NCBI GenBank assembly: GCA_011959205.1 | Contig: BLLV01000190.1 | Span: 1-35,658, forward strand | Direction: 5' to 3' | DNA from: Bacteroidaceae bacterium | GTDB taxonomy: Bacteria > Bacteroidota > Bacteroidia > Bacteroidales > Bacteroidaceae | Length of the DNA stretch: 35,658 nt | In this document: piece after piece, positions 1 through 7,144 of the stretch | Layout: each line of letters opens with the position of its first letter | Position numbering within the stretch: the stretch's first letter is position 1 | The notes under the pieces: generated by a model | Database searches by the model: none | Seen by the model: the letters and a program-made list of their open reading frames with translations, nothing else | Told to the model about the DNA's origin: nothing | Position numbers and translations under genes: made by a program

Positions 1-10
1 CGATTCCACT

Positions 11-127
11 ATGTTCTCAGAGACTGAAGTGACAGAGATTTATTGTATGGCAGACGATATCGAGAATGCGGGAAGTAGCAGCTTGATAGACAATAAAAAA
101 GGCGACTACCGAAGTAACCGCCTTTCG
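11..127 (+). pseudogene. possible IS982-type transposase N-terminal relic
   Basis: A short reading frame from the ATG at 11 begins MFSETEVTEIYCMADD. This resembles the start of IS982-family transposases of Bacteroides, which carry a motif like TEIFC(x)xDDF near the N terminus. After about 17 residues the resemblance fades, and the frame runs into the terminator of the neighbouring tRNA and stops. No DDE catalytic region follows. I read it as a possible leftover of an insertion sequence trimmed down beside a tRNA gene. The family call rests on memory of the N-terminal motif only. Confidence 0.3.
95..125 (-). terminator. rho-independent terminator after tRNA-Arg
   Basis: On the minus strand, just after the tRNA, an 11-bp stem (AAGGCGGTTAC pairing with GTAGTCGCCTT, two G-T pairs) closes a TTCG tetraloop and is followed by a T run. 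This is a strong intrinsic terminator. Confidence 0.85.
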
Positions 128-201
<74 letters not shown>

Positions 202-218
202 ATCCTTAATTGCGAGTG

Positions 219-226
219 CAAAGGTA
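219..226 (-). promoter_or_regulatory. Bacteroidetes -7 box for tRNA-Arg
   Basis: TACCTTTG on the minus strand matches TAnnTTTG exactly and lies about 18 bases upstream of the mature tRNA 5' end. No convincing -33 TTTG was found. Confidence 0.6.
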
Positions 227-236
227 CGGTTTTTAT

Positions 237-276
237 TGAAATTACAAAAAAAAATCCGTGTTTTTTTGTAATTTCA
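237..276 (-). terminator. hairpin terminator for the AbgT-like gene operon
   Basis: A perfect 16-bp inverted repeat (237-252 with 261-276) starts three bases past the stop codon of the AbgT-like gene. Its 8-base loop is followed by further T-rich sequence. It is the likely end of the kinase/regulator/AbgT-like transcript and separates it from the tRNA gene on the same strand. Confidence 0.75.
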
Positions 277-278
277 AT

Positions 279-986
279 CTATTTTTTTCTATTCAGCATC
301 CAAGCGAAAGGTAAATAGCAACAAAATTGGAAAACGCAAGATACTATATATGAATCTATTCCAGCCCATTCCACCAAGTTCGTATACATCAACGAGGAAA
401 AGAACTGGACTATAAAAAAAAGCACCACAAAGTAATCGGCAAAACGAGAAAAGAGACAAGACATCCCCCTTATTATATCCTTATCATCCCGAAAACGTCC
501 CGATGCATAGCCGAAAGCCATGCCCGACAATCCCATACCAAACGAAATGAGATAATAAATTCCTTTTTGAAACGGAGAATTCGTGAGAGATCCCGTCACG
601 CTACGCAACATAGTCCATGGAGCGAAAGTGGTGCAAATAATCATTATGATATAAACAAGCAGCATACAACCTGCCCATATCAACGCACGTTTTTCCTTAC
701 GAGAAATGGGTTTTCCTCTTTTCACTATCCTCCCCAACGTACCCCATACCCCGGAATGAACCGTAATGCCGAACCCTAAAAAAAGCATCATTACTATGCC
801 CAATGCCGGTGTTTGGACAAAATTCCCCATAGCATGCCTCAATTCCCACCGGATTCCTTCGGGGCTGAGCAGGCTTTGCACCTTCCCCAGCCCATAAATA
901 CTTCCTATCCATGAGAACAAGGCTACAGCTACCGTCAGCAGAAAAAACACAGTAGCGGTATGTGGAAAATAACGTTTACTCTTCAT
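279..986 (-). CDS. half-size AbgT-like integral membrane protein
   Basis: A 235-residue membrane protein with about six hydrophobic segments. The N-terminal part (ATVFFLL...SWIGSIYG, then SLLSPEGIRW and a segment ending LGFGITVHSGVW) and the later part (GSLTNSPFQKGIYYLISFGM, then SGRFRDDKDIIRGMS) resemble p-aminobenzoyl-glutamate transporters of the AbgT family. Those are usually about 500 residues. The middle region holding the first re-entrant hairpin and the C-terminal third seem to be absent, so transport of a folate breakdown product should not be assumed. I chose the ATG at 986, which overlaps the stop of the response regulator by 11 bases; an upstream in-frame start at 1031 would overlap it much further. 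The overlap implies translational coupling with the two-component genes. Family call is moderate; function is unknown. Confidence 0.6.
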   Translation of the reverse strand: MKSKRYFPHTATVFFLLTVAVALFSWIGSIYGLGKVQSLLSPEGIRWELRHAMGNFVQTPALGIVMMLFLGFGITVHSGVWGTLGRIVKRGKPISRKEKRALIWAGCMLLVYIIMIICTTFAPWTMLRSVTGSLTNSPFQKGIYYLISFGMGLSGMAFGYASGRFRDDKDIIRGMSCLFSRFADYFVVLFFIVQFFSSLMYTNLVEWAGIDSYIVSCVFQFCCYLPFAWMLNRKK

Positions 987-1704
987 CCGGTTCCAAATTA
1001 TCCATATCAAGAATCCGCAACTCGAAAGCACGGGTCACCAAGCGACAGGCATTGACGCCATTTCTTTCATCCAATGTGAACAAACGATTTATTAATTCAT
1101 TCTGACGTTTCTCTATGGACTTGACCCCGAAAGGCATCCCTTTCAGATTAGTAATCATTTCTTTGGTATAGCCCAAAGCTAGATGGCGAAGTAAACGCTC
1201 ATCATATTCATCAATATCATAATTAATGACAGCTTCCTGCCTGCGCTGCTCCTGAGCCACCGACTGCTTGAAACGTGTCACTATTTTCTCCAGAATGGGA
1301 TAATTGAAAACCAGTTTCTTGCCATCCATCACCGCCTGTACATCTGTGGCAGTCAGCAGCTCTCCCGTCTTCAGGATTATACCATCCGCACCCGCATTCA
1401 GCGCATCCACCCATAACTTTTCATTCAATACCTCACCTGTGAAAATCAGCACCTTCATATCCGGATAGTTCTTCCGTAAAGAAGAACAGATTTCCACACC
1501 GATGGTAGTCGATCCCCCCAAGCCCAAATCCAATAAAACCATATCGGGCAACTGTACTTTCAGCAATTCCCAAAACTCATTCTCAGTCATAGCGGTTCCG
1601 ATGACTTCCGCATTCGGAATTTCGTGCCTGAATATCTCTTCCGTTCCTTTCAATTCCAGTTTGACATCCTCTACAATGATGACTTTAAATCTATTATTCT
1701 CCAT
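976..1704 (-). CDS. response regulator, receiver plus divergent LuxR-like HTH
   Basis: A 242-residue two-component response regulator. The receiver domain covers about residues 5-125: VIIVEDVKLE with acidic E12/D13, the likely phosphoacceptor D59 in MVLLDLGLGG, T89 in LIFTGE, and K112 in IILKTGE. The C-terminal region, about 165-225, contains DERLLRHLALGYTKEMI and later VKSIEKRQNELINRLF, the pattern of a LuxR-type helix-turn-helix, but with extra residues (LKGMPFG) between the two helices. I start it at the ATG at 1704 so the receiver begins normally. Starts further upstream (1713, 1758) are in frame, but the 1758 one would overlap the kinase gene. It lies 29 bases after the sensor kinase stop and overlaps the AbgT-like gene, so it is the obvious partner of that kinase. 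Regulated genes cannot be read from the sequence. Confidence 0.85.
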   Translation of the reverse strand: MENNRFKVIIVEDVKLELKGTEEIFRHEIPNAEVIGTAMTENEFWELLKVQLPDMVLLDLGLGGSTTIGVEICSSLRKNYPDMKVLIFTGEVLNEKLWVDALNAGADGIILKTGELLTATDVQAVMDGKKLVFNYPILEKIVTRFKQSVAQEQRRQEAVINYDIDEYDERLLRHLALGYTKEMITNLKGMPFGVKSIEKRQNELINRLFTLDERNGVNACRLVTRAFELRILDMDNLEPDEE

Positions 1705-1733
1705 AATATGCATTATTTTTTTACATTCTACAT

Positions 1734-4700
1734 TCAACAGGCAGGCAGGGTGAACCATACGGTGAACCCTCCCTCAGCGGCAGGCTGCGCATTGATACGG
1801 CAACCGCGTCTTCCGGCAAATTCATCATGGTCACGAATCACCTGCTTACAAATAAGGTATTCCGTACCGGTCAGAATTCCTTCCTGCCCCTGCTTCATAC
1901 GCGACAGATGCGGGTAGAACAACAAGTTCAACTCTTCCTGGGACTTTTCGCGACGCGTATCGCGGAAATCAAACCGCACAAAATCCTTATCCTTATAAAT
2001 ACACAATTCCAAAAGGCCATCCACCTCGCATGATAGTGCTTCATCTATCAGATTTTCCAACATAAACTTCAGCTGAATGGCATCTCCCAGTACGGAAACA
2101 TGTTCCACCTCCGTCCTCAGCTCTACCCGATGCGGCATACGTTTTCCGGCACGTTTTATATACCGTGCCGCATAATCGGCCAGTTCGCCGGCTTTCACAG
2201 CACCTCTACGGAAAGTAATTTCTTCCAACTGACGTGCGGCGCATGAACTCAGCAAAGTAAATATATCCTTATAATAACTGATCAACTCACCAATCGTCTC
2301 TACTTGCACAGCTTCGTTTTCTCCTGCCTGACGGGCATTCAACCTGTCGATAATCTGTTTTATCCGGTTAGGATAATAGATTGTTTCATGCTTAATGGTT
2401 GACAAGCAATTGTCCAATACCAGATTTTGCACATGCAACTGGTTTTCCTCCCGTATAGCTCGGCGCGCATCATCCTGCGCACTTTCTATATCCCGATATT
2501 TCTGTGCCATCAGTACCACTGCATTATATACAATGACGGCTACATATCCGGCCACAAGCTCCAGCATCAATCGGTCGTCCTCACGCTCCACAGGTAAAGC
2601 GATTTTCAATGCCATCACACCCGTGCAACGATTCTCGTTACCTGCTTCCACCCACAAGGGCAAACACTTTACCCTATCTTTCTCACGCCAATAAGGTGTC
2701 TTCGCGTCAAAACTACGGGCCATCATCTCACGCATTTCTTCGTTCTCATCCTCCATCGGTGAAAAAGCATAATTCAAGCTATGGTTGTCTTCACTATAAA
2801 CCGCTACGCCCAACACATCAATGGGCAGCAACTCATTCACCGCCTCAAACATATCATTGACCAAACTTGCAGCAATATCCCGGTCGGTTCTTCCGTCAAG
2901 CAGAGAGGCCGAAAATACCTGCTTGTTGATTTCCAACACCTGTTCCAAGTTATAACGATAAATCAAACGGTGGCGGAAATACAAAATATAATAACCTACC
3001 AACAATACCAACAAGATAACCACACAAAGAATGATAGCCACCGTCTTATTATTGGCAGAAAGCTGCATCCGGCGACAATATTGCTCCAACGAGGTATCCT
3101 CACTGATTTGTTTGTACAGCGCCGTATAAGCATTATTGTTATAACGATAAGCCTCCAGATTACCTAAAGCCAAAAAGGCGACTGCTGCCTCGTTGCGGAC
3201 ATCCAGCAAGGCATAGTAATCGGTATCAAAATGCCGATTGAACCAATCTAAATCCGCTGCAGCCCCCTCTCCTTCCAATTCCAACAAAGGCCCTTTGCTG
3301 CCCGAATACATGATATAATGCTTATTCAAACAATAGAGAGCACTGTCCGCATAACACAATGCCTGTTGGTATAATCCATCAATGTTACAATTGTAAACAT
3401 CGTATGCATATTCATTCGCAACAGCCAATAATGTATCATATCGCTGAATGGAATCATTGAGAGTGAACTGTTCCGCTTTCCCGTCTTTCTCCCTCCCCTC
3501 ATTACATCCTGTCAGGACAGGAAGAAAAGCGACCAGTACCAACATCAACGTTTTGCGCACTCCTTTGGGCAGACGGAAATAGAAACGGCTGCCTTTCCCC
3601 AATTCACTTTCTATCCGGAACAGGCAGACCCGGAATATCTCATTGGTCTTCTTATATTTATCAATAATGCCTTTGCAATTCATCAACCCGAAACCATGAC
3701 CTTTATTCTTCTGCAATTCGCTGACATTTTCGCTGGTCTGCAATCCGATTTTACCCGAATCATAAACTTTCTCACTCAGAATACGCTCCACATCTTCCTG
3801 CGAAAGCCCCGGGCCGTCATCTTTCACCGAAATCTCCACATAAGATTCTGTTTCCTGCGCATAAACAGAAACATTTCCTCCCGGCTGCGTATATTTACGG
3901 GCGTTTTCCGTCAATGTATTTATCATGAAAAGCGTCAGAGCCTTATCCGCTTTCACAATGGCGGCAGTCGGCTCTATGGTCAGAGTCTGTTGTTTCATCT
4001 CGAAAGTCTTACGCCCTTTTACCAGTACATCGAAAAGGGAATTCAACTCAAAATTCTCTATATTCAAGCTCAGTGTCCCCTGCCTCATCTTAATCCATAA
4101 AGCCAGAATATCATTATACTCATTGATACGGGTAATCAGTTCGTCGATATAACGGTATTTGCTCTCTTTTATTTCTTCGTTCTGAATGTAGTTGTGTGCG
4201 GTTAGTTTATGCACTTCATTCATGATGCGGTCTATATAAGGCATAATGCCTGTGACAATAAACAGACAGGCTTTCTTCACCAGATTCTGCCGTTTATTCT
4301 CCGCCAAATGCTGCTCATGGACATATTGCTCCTTTTCCAGCCGTTTCCGTTCATCGCCCAACGAAATAAAAGCCAGCCCATTCTCCAGTGTCCACGAAAT
4401 GTAAGGTGTAATAACCCGCATCAGTGCTTTATCATCTTTCTTCATTTTGTGCTCCGAATACAGATGCACCTCGCCCAAAGGCTGTTCCCTGCCTGGAATA
4501 TTCAAGATAAAACTTGTACAAATCCCTTGTCCAGGTACCTCTTCCCCCTCTCCATTTTCGGCCACAATACGGAAGTCCGTCGCTCCTACCAACGGAAGAA
4601 TATCCTCTTTCACCGAGGCAACTACCGCTTTTGTCACATCCTCTATCTCTCCCGCATCAATGGGTACGGAAGCTGTTATCTTACGGCATATTTCCAAAGT

Positions 4701-6137
4701 ACGTTTCAACTTATCAATGTAAAGAGCATTCCGCACACGCCATCTTTTATTCAATATCCAAAATAGCATGATAAGGATAGCGATACCAACCACCACTACC
4801 ACCAGAAGTCCGTTCAAGGCTTCCGATTCCTTCTCCAACGCATTGTAACGGCTCTCCAATTCTTTGTCCTGGCGAGTGTAATCCAGAATATCCAAATAAA
4901 TATTACGATTATAATCCGACTGGGGTTTCATTCCTAACGCCGCATATGTTACACTCAATTGTTCACGAAAACGGGCGATCCATTCGGGAACACTTTTTAT
5001 ACCATCGTCATTAATCCATTCCAGTTCAATGGAAGTGGTAGCCATGGGAACATACGGACGAAGCCTGTCCATGGTATCCGTACAATGGTAATATTTCTCG
5101 TGATGCCGGTTGACGTATCCCAGCGCTTCCGACAAGTAATGCAGCGCGTCTTCATACCTGCCTTGCTCGTTGCTGCACGACGCCAAAGTGCGGTATGTAC
5201 CCGAAATCTGATACAAATCTCCATATTTTTTAAACAAATCCAAAGCCTGCCAGGCAAAACGCATGGTCAGTTCCTCCCACGGCAAGTCCTCGTTATTGAT
5301 GGCACGCATCACATTGGGACGCCTTTCCATAATCAAATCGAAATTTTTCCTCTCTTTCAGCAATTCCGCCATTGCCTGAGATGCATTCGCCTCGAAATAG
5401 ATATACCCGTGTTCCCTGCTGATACCCAGACATTCTATCAGATAGTTAAACTCACCCAATACCACATCCTGCGGTGTATCCGCTTCATACATACCGCCAG
5501 ACCCTTTCATATAATAATAATAGAGCAATTGGGCAGTATCACTTTCCAGCGCCTCGTCCACTTTAATTTCATTAATCGCCTCCAAAGACTGCTGTTCCTG
5601 CTGCAAATAATAGTAATAGATGGCAGAAGCAATGGAAAACTCGGAACGGGCATAATTAAGCCGCTCCAGCTCTCCGGGATCGGTTATAGCAGAACGGTCA
5701 TCGCTGATACGCTTCATACGCCGTAACGCACTGTTACGATAATCATAGAACTCCTTGTTCATGGCAGTACGCTGACAAATTTTCATCATACCGATATCTG
5801 CTATCAGACATTCCAATTCATTGTTTGACTCCTCATATACGCGAAGAAAAAGATCTTCGGCTTTTTCAAAGTCCATGTGGATAAAGGCGCAGAAGCCCTG
5901 ATTATTCAATGCCCCGGCACGCAGGGAAGGGAATCCATCCGCCAGTTTGTAGGCGTCATGCGCTGCTTTACACGCTGTGTCCAAATTCTTATAGCGCATA
6001 CGATAAGAAAGCAAGTTCAAAGAATCCGCCTGACGGTATATAGCCATATCCTGCTTCTTTTCACAAGAAAAGAAAGTCCCTGCTATAATCAATAACATCG
6101 CCCATACAGGCAATAGACACATATTCTTCATAAACAT
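1734..6137 (-). CDS. tandem double sensor histidine kinase-like lipoprotein (DUF5112/DUF5113 type)
   Basis: A 1467-residue protein built from two related modules. Module 1 has a lipoprotein-like signal (LIIAGTFFSC, Cys25), a long TPR-like periplasmic part (about 30-435), a membrane segment (443-462), a GAF-like region (about 495-590), a helical dimerisation-like region (605-690) and a good HATPase domain: N740/N745, DDGPG at 773-777, GHGFG at 813-817. Module 2 begins with another hydrophobic stretch and lipobox (LTGC, Cys878), then a short TPR-like part, a membrane segment (1032-1054), a GAF-like region (about 1085-1205), a His box (KHETIYYPNRI, His1250-Glu1251) and a degenerate HATPase domain without glycine boxes. 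Module 1 has no matching histidine. There is no stop between modules. AGGAG lies five bases before the ATG at 6137; an in-frame ATG at 6131 is also possible. The response regulator follows after 29 bases. The DUF names are from memory and fit Bacteroides sensor kinases. Confidence 0.85.
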   Translation of the reverse strand: MFMKNMCLLPVWAMLLIIAGTFFSCEKKQDMAIYRQADSLNLLSYRMRYKNLDTACKAAHDAYKLADGFPSLRAGALNNQGFCAFIHMDFEKAEDLFLRVYEESNNELECLIADIGMMKICQRTAMNKEFYDYRNSALRRMKRISDDRSAITDPGELERLNYARSEFSIASAIYYYYLQQEQQSLEAINEIKVDEALESDTAQLLYYYYMKGSGGMYEADTPQDVVLGEFNYLIECLGISREHGYIYFEANASQAMAELLKERKNFDLIMERRPNVMRAINNEDLPWEELTMRFAWQALDLFKKYGDLYQISGTYRTLASCSNEQGRYEDALHYLSEALGYVNRHHEKYYHCTDTMDRLRPYVPMATTSIELEWINDDGIKSVPEWIARFREQLSVTYAALGMKPQSDYNRNIYLDILDYTRQDKELESRYNALEKESEALNGLLVVVVVGIAILIMLFWILNKRWRVRNALYIDKLKRTLEICRKITASVPIDAGEIEDVTKAVVASVKEDILPLVGATDFRIVAENGEGEEVPGQGICTSFILNIPGREQPLGEVHLYSEHKMKKDDKALMRVITPYISWTLENGLAFISLGDERKRLEKEQYVHEQHLAENKRQNLVKKACLFIVTGIMPYIDRIMNEVHKLTAHNYIQNEEIKESKYRYIDELITRINEYNDILALWIKMRQGTLSLNIENFELNSLFDVLVKGRKTFEMKQQTLTIEPTAAIVKADKALTLFMINTLTENARKYTQPGGNVSVYAQETESYVEISVKDDGPGLSQEDVERILSEKVYDSGKIGLQTSENVSELQKNKGHGFGLMNCKGIIDKYKKTNEIFRVCLFRIESELGKGSRFYFRLPKGVRKTLMLVLVAFLPVLTGCNEGREKDGKAEQFTLNDSIQRYDTLLAVANEYAYDVYNCNIDGLYQQALCYADSALYCLNKHYIMYSGSKGPLLELEGEGAAADLDWFNRHFDTDYYALLDVRNEAAVAFLALGNLEAYRYNNNAYTALYKQISEDTSLEQYCRRMQLSANNKTVAIILCVVILLVLLVGYYILYFRHRLIYRYNLEQVLEINKQVFSASLLDGRTDRDIAASLVNDMFEAVNELLPIDVLGVAVYSEDNHSLNYAFSPMEDENEEMREMMARSFDAKTPYWREKDRVKCLPLWVEAGNENRCTGVMALKIALPVEREDDRLMLELVAGYVAVIVYNAVVLMAQKYRDIESAQDDARRAIREENQLHVQNLVLDNCLSTIKHETIYYPNRIKQIIDRLNARQAGENEAVQVETIGELISYYKDIFTLLSSCAARQLEEITFRRGAVKAGELADYAARYIKRAGKRMPHRVELRTEVEHVSVLGDAIQLKFMLENLIDEALSCEVDGLLELCIYKDKDFVRFDFRDTRREKSQEELNLLFYPHLSRMKQGQEGILTGTEYLICKQVIRDHDEFAGRRGCRINAQPAAEGGFTVWFTLPAC

Positions 6138-6446
6138 CCCTTCTCCTTTAGGTTAACCACCCACCAATAAAAATACAAAAATATCAATTATCCCCTGAAA
6201 TAAAAGCAAAACTTAGTAGAAAAAAGAAATAAGGTCGTCAAAACGCTGGCATAACCTTTTTTATGAGCAAAGTTTACAAACGTACATATTGATTCTTTTA
6301 ATAAGAGAAGCATCCAAAATATAATATTATAATAACAAAATTATGTAATATAAACGTAATAACAAGCGATTAAGGAGAATTAATTCGTATCTTTGTCCGA
6401 TGAAAAACCTACAAAAGTAGTTTATATTACATTATTATAAGAAAAC
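6138..6446. promoter_or_regulatory. divergent promoter region, kinase operon and slyD
   Basis: This 309-base AT-rich interval separates two divergent genes. For the kinase operon (minus strand) there are two exact TAnnTTTG elements: TATTTTTG at 6176-6183 and TACGTTTG at 6277-6284. For slyD (plus strand) there is TATCTTTG at 6388-6395, about 50 bases upstream of its ATG. The stretch between 6185 and 6270 shows nothing else I can name. Confidence 0.5.
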
Positions 6447-7019
6447 ATGGAAAATAAGTACATCACCGTGGCATACAAACTTTATGTAATGCAAGACGGT
6501 AAAAAGACATTGGTAGAAGAAGCAACTGTAGAGCACCCTTTCCAGTTCATATCTGGCTTAGGAACCACATTGGAACGCTTTGAAACAGAAATAGCACCTT
6601 TAAAAAAAGGTGATAAATTTGAATTTATCATTCCTACCGCAGAAGCTTACGGAGAATATATGCCAGAAGGTGTGCGCACCGTATCTAAAGATATGTTCAC
6701 TATTGATGGTGTTTTTGATGAGGAACGCATCTTCCAAGGGGCTGTCATTCCTTTGCAAGACAATGAAGGCCATCACTTCTATGCGACAGTAACCGAAGTG
6801 ACTAATGACTCTGTAACAGTGGACCTGAACCATCCTCATGCCGGCAAAGACCTGACCTTCGAAGGTGAAGTGGTGGAATCACGTACAGCTACCAATGAGG
6901 AAATTCAAGAAATGGTAAAAATGATGAGCGGAGAAGGATGCGGATGCAGTTGTGGTGACTGCGGAGGTGGTGATGGTTGTGATGACGGAAACAGCTGCGG
7001 ATGCGGACATTGCCACTAA
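6447..7019 (+). CDS. slyD: FKBP-type peptidyl-prolyl isomerase, SlyD-like
   Basis: A 190-residue cytoplasmic prolyl isomerase of the SlyD branch of FKBPs, which acts as folding helper and metal carrier. The N-terminal FKBP half is clear (ITVAYKLYV, then FISGLGTTLERFE around 34-46 and the LKKGDKFEFIIPTAEAYGEY stretch at 52-71). An insert-in-flap chaperone domain follows (about 70-125), and the second half of the FKBP fold ends near 145. The tail (161-190) is a metal-binding string with eight cysteines (165, 167, 169, 172, 178, 184, 186, 189) and two histidines (188, 190), typical of SlyD proteins that handle nickel. It is transcribed alone: promoter element at 6388-6395 and a strong hairpin at 7059-7103. 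It diverges from the kinase operon with no obvious functional link. Confidence 0.9.
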   Translation: MENKYITVAYKLYVMQDGKKTLVEEATVEHPFQFISGLGTTLERFETEIAPLKKGDKFEFIIPTAEAYGEYMPEGVRTVSKDMFTIDGVFDEERIFQGAVIPLQDNEGHHFYATVTEVTNDSVTVDLNHPHAGKDLTFEGEVVESRTATNEEIQEMVKMMSGEGCGCSCGDCGGGDGCDDGNSCGCGHCH

Positions 7020-7058
7020 TCCGGCTGAAATACAACGGCACTATAAAAAAATTTATAT

Positions 7059-7103
7059 AAAAAGGAAATACGGAACTCTATCTGAATTCCGTATTTCCTT
7101 TTT
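7059..7103. terminator. bidirectional terminator between slyD and carB
   Basis: A perfect 17-bp inverted repeat (7059-7075 with 7087-7103) with an 11-base loop lies between two convergent genes. It has an A run on one side and a T run on the other, so it can stop slyD on the plus strand and carB on the minus strand. Confidence 0.85.
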
Positions 7104-7144
7104 ATACATTTGCAAAATGAAGAAAATCATGAAAGAAAAGATAA

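Noticed and set aside
4959..5726. 255-residue plus-strand open frame
   Set aside because: Antisense to the sensor kinase coding sequence, which is supported by clear domains.
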